DNA of 18,653 nucleotides. It comes from Petrotoga sp. UBA5851 (GTDB lineage: Bacteria; Thermotogota; Thermotogae; Petrotogales; Petrotogaceae). Below are positions 7,831 to 14,799 of this stretch, one piece after another. Position 1 is the stretch's first letter. Every line of letters begins with the position of its first letter. The notes below the pieces were generated by a model. That model was not told where the DNA came from, did no database searches, and worked only from the letters and a program-made list of their open reading frames with translations. Position numbers and translations under genes: made by a program. The DNA is taken from assembly GCA_002431635.1 (NCBI GenBank), contig DJGH01000030.1, positions 1 through 18,653 of the forward strand. Direction: 5' to 3'.

Positions 7831-8442
7831 TTGAAAAATAAAATTCTGCTTTTTTTAGTAGTAATTTTATCTTTTTATGCTTTGGGACAGTCTTTGTGGA
7901 ACGGTTCTTCGGGTAAAAGTGCTTTCGCGCCTAACAATAAAACATATAAGGCAGGAGACATAATAACAATAGAAGTTCTTGAAAGTCCGTCGCTTTCAGT
8001 AAGCGATAATATGGCAGATTATAATTCAGCAGCAAGAAATACTGTAGGATCGGTATTTAAAAGCATAGGAGGAGTTGACCTAAAAAGCTTCGTTCCTCTT
8101 ACGACTACTGATCCTTCGGCTGTCAAGCTTAGCAATAAACAAACTCAATCATCTTCCCAAGCTTCTATAAAACTTTATATTGCAGCTCAGATTATTGAAG
8201 AAAACAACGGATTGCTTAAAATAAAAGGTGAAAAAGAAATAAAAGTTGGAAAAGAAAGAAAAAAGGTTATTGTTGAAGGACTTTTGGCAGCTTCAAGTAT
8301 AAGTTCCAGCGGTACGGTAGAATCTTCTCAGCTAGCTGAAGCAAGGATATGGTATGACGGTGATGTGGTATTTCAACAAGATCCGAATGAAAAATCATGG
8401 ATAAGCTGGGTACTTTCAGGTATTTCAAATATGTTCTTCTGA
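7831..8442 (+). CDS. flgH: Flagellar L-ring protein FlgH, without lipobox
   Basis: FlgH forms the outer-membrane L ring in diderms. The start is TTG at 7831, supported by GGAGGCGAT at 7816-7824 inside the last flgA codons. Residues 1-19 form a Sec signal peptide ending ALG before Gln; no cysteine follows, so the usual lipoprotein site of FlgH is absent. The mature part has family features: KAGDIITIEVLES, a long Ser/Thr/Gln-rich central stretch, IAAQIIEENNGLLKIKGEKEI, VIVEGLLAASSISSSGTVES and an AEARIWYDGDV end. The 203-aa length is close to normal. It is flanked by flgA and flgI, as expected. The call is strong; loss of lipidation is read directly from the sequence. Confidence 0.93.
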   Translation: MKNKILLFLVVILSFYALGQSLWNGSSGKSAFAPNNKTYKAGDIITIEVLESPSLSVSDNMADYNSAARNTVGSVFKSIGGVDLKSFVPLTTTDPSAVKLSNKQTQSSSQASIKLYIAAQIIEENNGLLKIKGEKEIKVGKERKKVIVEGLLAASSISSSGTVESSQLAEARIWYDGDVVFQQDPNEKSWISWVLSGISNMFF

Positions 8443-8492
8443 TGTGAAATTATAAATTTATCTATATTTAAGTAATTTCTGAGAGGTGTTTT

Positions 8493-9479
8493 ATGAAAAA
8501 ACAAATTTTTTTAGTTCTGGTTTTTGCTTTTTTGATAACGGTTTCCGCCGGAGTCAGAATAAAAGAGATAGCTAATTTTAGAGGAGCAAGAGATAACCAG
8601 CTTTTCGGGTTGGGACTTGTTACAGGGCTTAATGGTACTGGAGATTCAGGACTTGTAACCTCTGAGCTTATGACTAATATTTTCAAAAACATGGGTTATT
8701 CAGTACAATCACAGTTTAAAACTAAAAACACAGCAGTAGTAATGGTTTTTGCGGATATTCCTCCTTTTTATAAAGAAGGTATGAAGCTTGATATAACGGT
8801 TGCTTCAATTGGAGATGCCAAGTCTTTGGAAAACGGTTATCTTATTCAAACTCCACTTCTTGGTGCAGATAATAAAGTTTACGCAGTTGCCCAGGGAGCT
8901 GTTTTTACAGGCGGTGCAGATGCAAAGGGAAGTTCAAATACACAGAAAAAATATAGAATAACAGGCTCTGTCCCTCAGGGGGCTATAGTAGAAACCGAAA
9001 TACCTGTAAGTATTTTTTCAGACGATATGGTTTCAATAAATCTCAACTCTCCAGATATAACAACCGCAGCACGTGTGGCAATGGCTATAAATGTATCCTT
9101 TTCAGAGAAGATAGCTAAGGCGCAGGATCCATCTACAATAAGAGTTGATATTCCTGAGATTTTTAAGGATGACGTTATTTCGTTTTTATCTCTCATAGAA
9201 GAAGTTGAAGTTGAAAAGGATCAGAAAGCTAAGATTGTTCTTGATGAAAAAACAGGTACCATAATTCTTGGAGGCAAAGTCAAAGTTGGAGACTTCTCTT
9301 TAAGTTACGGAAGTTTTGTCCTTTCTGTAGTAAATGGTCAGGTAGGTGAAAAGGAAGCCACTGTTGATAACATCATCTCTGCACTTAAAGCGGCCGGCGC
9401 CGTTCCACAGGATATACTTGTGATTATAAAAAATGCTTCAAAAGCTGGTTATGTTATGGCAGAACTGGTTGTGATATAA
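8493..9479 (+). CDS. flgI: Flagellar P-ring protein FlgI
   Basis: FlgI forms the periplasmic P ring around the rod. The protein is 328 aa with a signal peptide at about 1-19, cleaved near TVSA. The mature N-terminus has the family hallmark RIKEIANFRGARDNQLFGLG followed by LVTGLNGTGDSG. Further matches are the stretch KNTAVVMVFADIPPF, the AQGAVFTGG segment and the C-terminal block TVDNIISALKAAGAVPQDIL. AGAGGTG precedes the ATG. There is a 50-base gap after flgH with no visible hairpin, and flgJ begins on the base after the stop codon, suggesting tight coupling. At 328 aa it is slightly short for the family but complete. Confidence 0.96.
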   Translation: MKKQIFLVLVFAFLITVSAGVRIKEIANFRGARDNQLFGLGLVTGLNGTGDSGLVTSELMTNIFKNMGYSVQSQFKTKNTAVVMVFADIPPFYKEGMKLDITVASIGDAKSLENGYLIQTPLLGADNKVYAVAQGAVFTGGADAKGSSNTQKKYRITGSVPQGAIVETEIPVSIFSDDMVSINLNSPDITTAARVAMAINVSFSEKIAKAQDPSTIRVDIPEIFKDDVISFLSLIEEVEVEKDQKAKIVLDEKTGTIILGGKVKVGDFSLSYGSFVLSVVNGQVGEKEATVDNIISALKAAGAVPQDILVIIKNASKAGYVMAELVVI

Positions 9480-9755
9480 ATGACTGGTCTGGGTCCTGTT
9501 TATCTTACTAATGTAAGTTCTAAGAATCTTAAAAATGAAGATGTTGCAATAGAGTTTGTATCAGGTATTTTTTCAGATATTCTTAATAAAATGCAAGAAT
9601 CTGAACTTTTTAAAAATGAGTTGTTTCCAGAGAGTTCGGCTCAGAGCTGGTATAAGGAAATGATTAACTCAGAGTATTCAAGAACCATTGTAAAGCAAAG
9701 CTTTCAGCCTCTGATCAAAGAGCTGACCGAAAAATTTAACAAGCCTTCACGATAA
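9480..9755 (+). CDS. flgJ: Short FlgJ: rod-binding domain only
   Basis: A 91-residue protein corresponding to the N-terminal rod-binding domain of FlgJ, the scaffold on which the rod assembles. The pattern AIEFVSGIFSDILNKMQES, then a hydrophilic linker, then SWYKEMINSEYSRTIVKQS matches the domain's AxxFEamfl...M and DM...A sections, though loosely. The peptidoglycan hydrolase domain of enterobacterial FlgJ is absent, as in many phyla, so a separate muramidase must open the wall for the rod. It abuts flgI with no spacer and its stop codon touches the terminator stem, so it is the last gene of the flagellar cluster. The call leans on position and on the weakly conserved domain. Confidence 0.8.
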   Translation: MTGLGPVYLTNVSSKNLKNEDVAIEFVSGIFSDILNKMQESELFKNELFPESSAQSWYKEMINSEYSRTIVKQSFQPLIKELTEKFNKPSR

Positions 9756-9780
9756 TGCCAAACATTTGTTTGGCATTTTT
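9756..9780 (+). terminator. Rho-independent terminator of the flagellar cluster
   Basis: A perfect 8-bp stem, TGCCAAAC (9756-9763) with GTTTGGCA (9768-9775), loop ATTT, followed by five T. It starts on the base after the flgJ stop codon. Confidence 0.92.
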
Positions 9781-9900
9781 AATATGATACAGGCAAAATC
9801 AAAAAAATAAGTATAATAGAGCTATTTTATTTTATTAAATTCCAAAGGCTATTATATAACTATATCCGAGTATTTGGCCTGAAAAAAATTTCATTATTAA

Positions 9901-9909
9901 TGATATAAT
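9901..9909 (+). promoter_or_regulatory. Putative gcv operon promoter (extended -10)
   Basis: TGATATAAT is a perfect extended -10, TGn followed by TATAAT at 9904-9909. No good -35 lies at 16-18 bp, which an extended -10 can tolerate. The start point would be near 9916, giving a leader of about 65 bases to the GTG at 9981. Confidence 0.5.
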
Positions 9910-9965
9910 TAAATGGGTAGGTATTATTACGCATTTCTTTTAAATTGATTCTAGTATAGAAGCTA

Positions 9966-9977
9966 TAAAGGGGTGAT
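9966..9977 (+). promoter_or_regulatory. Ribosome binding site for the GTG start of the DUF2007-GcvT frame
   Basis: TAAAGGGGTGAT matches 10 of 12 bases complementary to the 16S rRNA tail (UAAGGAGGUGAU) and ends 3 bases before GTG 9981. It argues that the upstream domain is really translated. Confidence 0.75.
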
Positions 9978-9980
9978 ACT

Positions 9981-10199
9981 GTGTTTGTTCAGGTGTTCAA
10001 ATTTTTAAGATTTCCTGAATACGATATCTATAAACAGATACTAGAGCAAAATGAGATTACTGTTATGCTGAAAAGTTCCAAAAATATGTTGCCCTCTTCT
10101 ATAATCGGTGAGCCGGCAATGTACGATATATATGTTCAACAGGACGATAAAGAAAAGGCTTTAATTATCATTTCTGATTTTTTAAAGGAGGATATTCAA
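9981..10199 (+). other. DUF2007-like segment in-frame with GcvT
   Basis: Seventy-three codons with a DUF2007 layout: a strand and helix at the start (FVQVFKFLRFPEYDIYKQIL), an EITVML strand, a variable loop, then GEPAMYDIYVQQDDKEKALI and a closing helix. DUF2007 domains are small, ferredoxin-like, labelled putative signal-transducing and normally stand alone. There is no stop codon between this segment and GcvT. The family call is by eye from the strand-helix-strand pattern and the Y-D-x-Y-V-x-x-x-D-x-E-K-A run. Confidence 0.7.
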
Positions 10200-11312
10200 A
10201 TGTCACAACTCAAAAGAACGCCGCTTTATGAGCAGCATGAAAAGCTTGGAGCAAAGTTGGTGGAGTTTGGCGGATGGGAGATGCCCGTATGGTATACTTC
10301 AATAATCGAAGAACACAAAACAGTAAGGGAAACTGTTGGTCTTTTTGATGTTTCACATATGGGGGAAATTGAAGTTAAAGGTAAGGATGCTCAGAAATTT
10401 GTAGAGTACCTTATCACAAATAACGTAACCAAACTGCCTTACGGGGGAATAGTCTACAGTCCAATGTGTAACGAAAAAGGTGGAGTGGTTGATGATCTTT
10501 TAGCTTACAAAATAAACGAAGAATACTATCTTTTAGTGGTTAATGCTTCTAATATCGATAAAGATTATTCATGGATTATGAGTCATACGAAGGGGTTTTC
10601 TGTCCAAGTAAAAAATCTTTCACAGGAATATGGACAGATAGCAGTTCAAGGGCCAAAAGCAGAAGAAGTTCTTCAGAAAATTACAACAGGAGATCTTAAG
10701 AATATAGCTTTTTATAATTTTATACAGACAGAAGTAATGGGTTTAAAAGCGATAGTATCACGAACTGGCTATACAGGAGAAGATGGATTTGAAGTTTATC
10801 TCGATGCTGATAATACAGTTGCCTTGTGGGAAAAACTTATTGAATTAGTTAAGCCTTATAAAGGAATACCATGTGGTTTGGGAGCAAGAGATACACTACG
10901 TTTTGAAGCTGTATATATGCTTTACGGAAACGAGCTCAATGATGAGGGAACACCTCTTGAAGCAGGTTTAAAATGGGCTGTTGATCTTGAAAAAAACTTT
11001 ATAGGATGCGATATACTTAAAAAACAGGAAGAGACAGGTCTTACTAAAAAACTCAGAGGGATTGAAATACTTGATAAAGTACCAGCAAGACATGGTTACA
11101 GAGTAATTGCTGATGGAAAGGAGATAGGAGTAATCACAAGCGCATCGAAATCAATTTCTACAGGGAAAAATCTTGCACTTGGGTATATAGATGCGCAGTA
11201 CTGTAAATTTGGAACTGATATTCAGATCCAGATTAGAGACAAGTCAGTTCCAGCAAAGATAATAAAGACTCCTTTTTATAGAGGCAGTGTAAAAAATTCC
11301 AAGACAAAATAA
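9981..11312 (+). CDS. gcvT: Glycine cleavage T protein (aminomethyltransferase) with in-frame DUF2007-like N-terminus
   Basis: GcvT transfers the methylene group from the aminomethyl-lipoyl H protein to tetrahydrofolate, releasing ammonia. The core starts at the ATG at 10200 and is 370 aa, exactly family length: RTPLYEQHEKLGAKLVEFGG, LFDVSHMGEIEVKG, GGVVDDL with the conserved folate-site Asp, SRTGYTGEDGFEVY, GLGARDTLRFEA, LDKVPARHGY. The frame is open upstream to a GTG at 9981, adding 73 residues that resemble a DUF2007 domain. The GTG has TAAAGGGGTGAT at 9966-9977; the internal ATG has TAAAGGAGGAT at 10183-10193. Both are strong, so the cell may make a 443-aa fusion, plain GcvT, or both. A lost stop codon between two former genes is the simplest origin. 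gcvPA starts 20 bases downstream. Confidence 0.93.
   Translation: MFVQVFKFLRFPEYDIYKQILEQNEITVMLKSSKNMLPSSIIGEPAMYDIYVQQDDKEKALIIISDFLKEDIQMSQLKRTPLYEQHEKLGAKLVEFGGWEMPVWYTSIIEEHKTVRETVGLFDVSHMGEIEVKGKDAQKFVEYLITNNVTKLPYGGIVYSPMCNEKGGVVDDLLAYKINEEYYLLVVNASNIDKDYSWIMSHTKGFSVQVKNLSQEYGQIAVQGPKAEEVLQKITTGDLKNIAFYNFIQTEVMGLKAIVSRTGYTGEDGFEVYLDADNTVALWEKLIELVKPYKGIPCGLGARDTLRFEAVYMLYGNELNDEGTPLEAGLKWAVDLEKNFIGCDILKKQEETGLTKKLRGIEILDKVPARHGYRVIADGKEIGVITSASKSISTGKNLALGYIDAQYCKFGTDIQIQIRDKSVPAKIIKTPFYRGSVKNSKTK
10183..10193 (+). promoter_or_regulatory. Internal ribosome binding site for GcvT at ATG 10200
   Basis: TAAAGGAGGAT with the GGAGG core at 10187-10191, 8 bases before ATG 10200, lies inside the open frame. 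The following residues are the canonical GcvT N-terminus, so this site decides the start of the classical protein. Confidence 0.8.
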
Positions 11313-11332
11313 TTTTATAGAGGTGAGTTCAA

Positions 11333-12676
11333 ATGGATTATCCTTTTCTGCCGCATACAGAGGAAGAAATTGGACAGATGCTTGAAAGTATAGGTTTAAA
11401 ACAGATAGATGATCTTTATTCAGATGTTCCTGTCCTGTTAAAAGAAGAATTAAACATCGCTCCTTCAAAATCAGAGATGCAGGTACGCGAAATAATGAAG
11501 GAGTTGTCATGTAGAAATATAAACTTAGATGATTATGGTATATTCAGAGGGGCAGGAGTATATAACCATTATATTCCTTCTGCAGTATATCAGCTCGCAT
11601 CCAAAAGAGGATTTTTGACTGCTTACACACCGTATCAGGCAGAAGTATCTCAGGGAACTCTTCAGATGCTTTTTGAATACCAGACTATGATATGCGAGAT
11701 TACTGGCATGGAAGTCGCCAACTCCTCCATGTATGACGGAGCAAGTGCAATGGCTGAAAGCGTTCTTATGGCTCAGAGAGTAACGAAGAAGGACAAAGTT
11801 CTCATATGTGACACAGTTCATCCTGAATATATTCAGGTGACAAGGACATATACAGAACCTGTCAATACTGTTCTGGAGCTTTTAAAACATGATTCCAAAA
11901 CTGGTCAGGTTGATCTGCAGGACCTAAAGGCCAATATTGATGATAGCACAGCTGCTGTAGTAGTTCAGTATACTAATTTTTATGGAGTAATAGAAGATAT
12001 AAAAACTTTACGTGAGAATATTCCGTCACATATCCTTTTGATTGTTGTAGCCAATCCTATAGCCTTAGGAATACTTCAAGCGCCAGGCAAGCTTGGAGCA
12101 GATATTGTTGTTGGTGAAGGACAGTGCCTTGGAAATAATTGTAACTTCGGAGGTCCTGGATTTGGTTTTTTTGCAAGCAGACATTCTTATATAAGGCAGA
12201 TGCCTGGAAGAATAATTGGAGAAACTGTTGACAGGGAAGGTAAAAGAGGATTTGTTATGGTTCTTCAAACAAGAGAACAACATATAAGAAGAGAGAAGGC
12301 TACTTCCAATATCTGTTCTAACCAAGCCCACAATACTCTTATTGCTTCAATCTACCTTTCGTTCTTAGGAAAAAATGGATTGAAAGAAGTTGCCTATCAA
12401 TGTTATCATAAAGCACATTATCTGGCAGAAAAGCTTATGGAAAGCGAAAAATTTGAACCTGTTTTCTCAGGCCCTTTCTTCAACGAGTTTGTTCTTAAAT
12501 CCTCTGTTCCGGTTGGAATAATGAATCAAAAACTTCTTGAACAGAAATATATAGGTCCTCTTAACCTTGAAAAGATTACGGGAGGAGACAAAGATTGTGC
12601 CCTTTTCTGTGCGACAGAAATGACAAAGAAAGAAGAAATTGACTATATAACATCTTTTCTGGAGGCGATGATATGA
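11333..12676 (+). CDS. gcvPA: Glycine decarboxylase (P protein) subunit 1
   Basis: This is the N-terminal-type half of the two-subunit glycine dehydrogenase (decarboxylating), which with GcvPB decarboxylates glycine and loads the aminomethyl group on the H-protein lipoyl arm. Family features are PFLPHTEEEIGQML at the start, the GAGVYNHYIPSAVYQL segment, TAYTPYQAEVSQGTLQMLFE, ANSSMYDGASAMAES, and GGPGFGFFASR in the C-terminal half. The 447-aa length is normal. This subunit lacks the PLP lysine, which is in GcvPB. AGAGGTGAG precedes the ATG. Its end overlaps gcvPB by 4 bases (ATGA), a sign of coupled translation at equal dose. There is no gcvH between gcvT and this gene. Confidence 0.96.
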   Translation: MDYPFLPHTEEEIGQMLESIGLKQIDDLYSDVPVLLKEELNIAPSKSEMQVREIMKELSCRNINLDDYGIFRGAGVYNHYIPSAVYQLASKRGFLTAYTPYQAEVSQGTLQMLFEYQTMICEITGMEVANSSMYDGASAMAESVLMAQRVTKKDKVLICDTVHPEYIQVTRTYTEPVNTVLELLKHDSKTGQVDLQDLKANIDDSTAAVVVQYTNFYGVIEDIKTLRENIPSHILLIVVANPIALGILQAPGKLGADIVVGEGQCLGNNCNFGGPGFGFFASRHSYIRQMPGRIIGETVDREGKRGFVMVLQTREQHIRREKATSNICSNQAHNTLIASIYLSFLGKNGLKEVAYQCYHKAHYLAEKLMESEKFEPVFSGPFFNEFVLKSSVPVGIMNQKLLEQKYIGPLNLEKITGGDKDCALFCATEMTKKEEIDYITSFLEAMI

Positions 12677-14115
12677 AATTTATATTTGAACATTCTGTAG
12701 AGGGTAAAAAAGCTTTCAGAATTGAAGAACTTGATGTTCCTGTATCTGAGATTGATTTTCCAAAGCACCTTCTGAGAGACCTACCTCCTGAACTTCCTCA
12801 GGTGAGCGAGCTTGATATAGTACGTCATTATACTCAGCTTGAAAAACTTAATCATTCTGTTGACAGCGGATTTTATCCTTTAGGTTCCTGTACAATGAAG
12901 TACAATCCCTTCATAAATGATGAAACTGCTTCTTATGCAGGATTTTCCAAAATCCATCCTTATGAAGAAGAAGATACCGTTCAAGGTGCACTTGAACTTA
13001 TGTATAATCTTCAGCAGAGCTTGTGTGAAATAACAGGAATGGATGCAATTACCCTTCAGCCTGCAGCGGGTGCACACGGAGAACTCACAGGAATGCTTAT
13101 AATCCGAAAATATCTCTTGGATAAAGGTTTTACAAACAAGACCAAGGTTATTGTACCGGATTCCGCACACGGAACCAACCCAGCTTCTGCTAAGATGGCA
13201 GGTTTTGATATCGTACAGGTAAAGTCTGATGAACATGGATTGGTTGATATTCAGGACTTAAAAATGAATATGACAGATGAGGTTGCTGCTGTTATGCTTA
13301 CCAATCCAAATACATTAGGCATATTTGAAAAAAATATATGCGAAATACAGAAGATTGCTCATGAAAAAAATGCGCTTTTATATTATGACGGTGCAAATCT
13401 TAATGCTATTATGGGAAAGGTACGTCCAGGAGATATGGGTTTTGATGTCGTGCATCTGAATCTCCATAAGACATTTTCGACTCCCCATGGAATGGGAGGA
13501 CCTGGTTCAGGGCCTGTAGGAGTAAAGAAACATTTGAGTCCGTACTTGCCAAAACCGGTAGTTGAAATGGATATTGATGGAAAATACTATTTCGATAACA
13601 ATATGCCCTTAAGCATAGGTAAAGTAAGAAGCTTTTATGGCAACTTCAGCGTTATGGTCAGAGCCTACACATACATACTTATGATGGGAAAAGACGGATT
13701 ACGAAGAGCAAGCGAACTTGCAGTACTCAATGCTAACTATATGAGGGTAAAGCTTTCAAAATCATTTAAAATATCTCATGAAAACGTATGTAAGCATGAG
13801 TTTGTAATCAATGGATCTGCTCTTAAGGAGTACGGTGTAAAGACCCTTGACTTTGTAAAAATGCTCTTGGATAACGGTATTCATCCACCAACGGTATACT
13901 TCCCGTTAATTGTTGAGGAAGCGATGATGATTGAGCCTACAGAAACAGAGAACAAAGAAACCCTTGATAATACTATAAGAGTATTCGAAGATATACTTAA
14001 AGTTGCCAAAACTGAACCGCAGAAACTCCACGATGCTCCTTTTAATACTCCCGTAAGACGGTTGGACGAGACCAAAGCTACAAAAGATCTTAAAGTCAGA
14101 TATAACTCAAAATAA
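12673..14115 (+). CDS. gcvPB: Glycine decarboxylase (P protein) subunit 2, PLP-binding
   Basis: This is the catalytic half of the split P protein. The PLP Schiff-base lysine is Lys266 in HLNLHKTFSTPHGMGGPGSG. Other conserved blocks are SGFYPLGSCTMKYNP, ITLQPAAGAHGELTGM, PDSAHGTNPASAKMAGF and DGANLNAIMGKVRPGDMGFD. The protein is 480 aa, normal for subunit 2. The ATG overlaps the gcvPA stop, and the Shine-Dalgarno (GGAGG, 12661-12665) lies in gcvPA. It closes the operon; a bidirectional terminator follows directly. The lipoamide dehydrogenase (L protein) and the H protein needed for the complete system are not in this window. Confidence 0.97.
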   Translation: MKFIFEHSVEGKKAFRIEELDVPVSEIDFPKHLLRDLPPELPQVSELDIVRHYTQLEKLNHSVDSGFYPLGSCTMKYNPFINDETASYAGFSKIHPYEEEDTVQGALELMYNLQQSLCEITGMDAITLQPAAGAHGELTGMLIIRKYLLDKGFTNKTKVIVPDSAHGTNPASAKMAGFDIVQVKSDEHGLVDIQDLKMNMTDEVAAVMLTNPNTLGIFEKNICEIQKIAHEKNALLYYDGANLNAIMGKVRPGDMGFDVVHLNLHKTFSTPHGMGGPGSGPVGVKKHLSPYLPKPVVEMDIDGKYYFDNNMPLSIGKVRSFYGNFSVMVRAYTYILMMGKDGLRRASELAVLNANYMRVKLSKSFKISHENVCKHEFVINGSALKEYGVKTLDFVKMLLDNGIHPPTVYFPLIVEEAMMIEPTETENKETLDNTIRVFEDILKVAKTEPQKLHDAPFNTPVRRLDETKATKDLKVRYNSK

Positions 14116-14116
14116 T

Positions 14117-14141
14117 AAAACCCGCATATAATGCGGGTTTT
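14117..14141. terminator. Bidirectional terminator between gcvPB and perR
   Basis: A perfect 11-bp stem, AAAACCCGCAT (14117-14127) with ATGCGGGTTTT (14131-14141), with a 3-base ATA loop. The T run serves the + strand gcv operon and the A run serves the - strand regulator, whose stop codon (14140-14142) overlaps the stem. Confidence 0.9.
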
Positions 14142-14577
14142 ATTCATCTTTATCCAACTTATCAAGGAGACATTCTGAACAATATCCATAGTAAGTAAGT
14201 TCGTAGCTTTCCACTTTCATTCCCATAATATTTTCAGGAAGCTTTATGTTATAACTGAGCGAATCTATGTCATAAACTCTGGAACAGGTTTTACATATAA
14301 AATGAATATGTGGTTTGATATTCGGATCATAACGGCATCTGTCATGAGTTTGTATTTCCTTTAAAAGTCCTGCACTTTCAAAGGTTTTTATTATGTTGTA
14401 AACTGAAGTAAAAGAAATATTTCTTCCATCTCTGATGAGCTTGGTATGAATTTCATCTATTGAAGGATGAGAGATGGAGTTAAGAATGACTTCTGCTACA
14501 ACAAGTCTGTTTGGGGTAATTTTTATATTATGATCTTTAAGTATTTCAAGAATAGAGCCACGGTCAAGGGTTTTCAA
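14140..14577 (-). CDS. perR: Fur-family metalloregulator, PerR-like
   Basis: A 145-residue DNA-binding repressor of the Fur family. The N-terminal winged helix includes KITPNRLVVAEVI and ISFTSVYNIIKTFESAGL (recognition helix). The dimerisation half has two CxxC pairs (Cys95/98, Cys133/136) that should hold structural zinc. The sensory-site residues match B. subtilis PerR in order: His37, Asp84 (RYD), His90 and His92 (PHIH), and Asp103 (YD). Asp at the last position is typical of PerR, whereas Fur usually has Glu there. In PerR, Fe-bound His37 and His91 are oxidised by peroxide, releasing DNA. The start is TTG at 14577-14575 with AAGGAGGT 9 bases before it. It is convergent with gcvPB and divergent from pfkA. 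Family certain; PerR subtype likely. Confidence 0.9.
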   Translation of the reverse strand: MKTLDRGSILEILKDHNIKITPNRLVVAEVILNSISHPSIDEIHTKLIRDGRNISFTSVYNIIKTFESAGLLKEIQTHDRCRYDPNIKPHIHFICKTCSRVYDIDSLSYNIKLPENIMGMKVESYELTYYGYCSECLLDKLDKDE

Positions 14578-14592
14578 TTTACTATACCTCCT

Positions 14593-14607
14593 TTTTAATT
14601 ATTATAG
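14593..14607. promoter_or_regulatory. PerR-box-like operator over the perR -10
   Basis: TTTTAATTATTATAG agrees at 12 of 14 defined positions with the 7-1-7 PerR box TTATAATNATTATAA. It covers the perR -10 (14601-14606), where binding would block transcription, consistent with autorepression. In AT-rich DNA a chance match is possible. Confidence 0.45.
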
Positions 14608-14629
14608 CATAAAGGAGTTCAGTTTTAAA
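14601..14629 (-). promoter_or_regulatory. Putative perR promoter
   Basis: Read on the - strand, an extended -10 TGCTATAAT (14609-14601) is preceded at 17 bp by a weak -35, TTTAAA (14629-14624). Transcription would begin close to the Shine-Dalgarno, giving a very short leader. Confidence 0.55.
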
Positions 14630-14742
14630 TATCAATTTAAAATTTTACATTTATGCGCAAGTACATTTACATATCAAATAAAACATAAAGCTATCATAAA
14701 AAATAAGACTTAATTTTTGTAATGCCAAAAGTTATCAAAATG

Positions 14743-14757
14743 ATGATATAATATCAT
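14743..14757. promoter_or_regulatory. Palindrome over the pfkA -10, possible operator
   Basis: ATGATATAATATCAT is a perfect 7-1-7 inverted repeat centred on 14750. It contains the pfkA -10 hexamer. A second, offset pair AAATGAT (14738-14744) / ATCATTT (14753-14759) overlaps it. The geometry resembles Fur/PerR-family operators, but the sequence is not a close match to either consensus. Confidence 0.4.
14744..14752 (+). promoter_or_regulatory. Putative pfkA-pyk promoter (extended -10)
   Basis: TGATATAAT, with TATAAT at 14747-14752, forms an extended -10. No good -35 is seen. The start point near 14759 would leave about 40 bases of leader before ATG 14800. The same TGATATAAT string is the proposed gcv promoter at 9901-9909. 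Confidence 0.55.
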
Positions 14758-14799
14758 TTAGAAAATTATTCATATATTTTATATTTAGGAGGCCCGAGT

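Larger units (their letters stand above)
9781..9980. other. Intergenic region before gcvT: no gene, no glycine riboswitch
   Basis: Two hundred AT-rich bases. No convincing small gene is seen on either strand. I looked for the glycine riboswitch that often precedes gcvT and found none of its conserved segments. Two TATAAT hexamers occur (9812-9817 and 9904-9909); the second is better placed for the gcv operon. Confidence 0.6.

Noticed and set aside
9781..9980. Glycine riboswitch before gcvT
   Set aside because: The region is a natural place for one, but none of the conserved aptamer segments or paired stems can be found; the region is mostly A and T.
14638..14742. Possible small RNA or leader peptide between perR and pfkA
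   Set aside because: Only an 11-codon ATG frame without a ribosome binding site and no stable hairpin with a T-run were seen.
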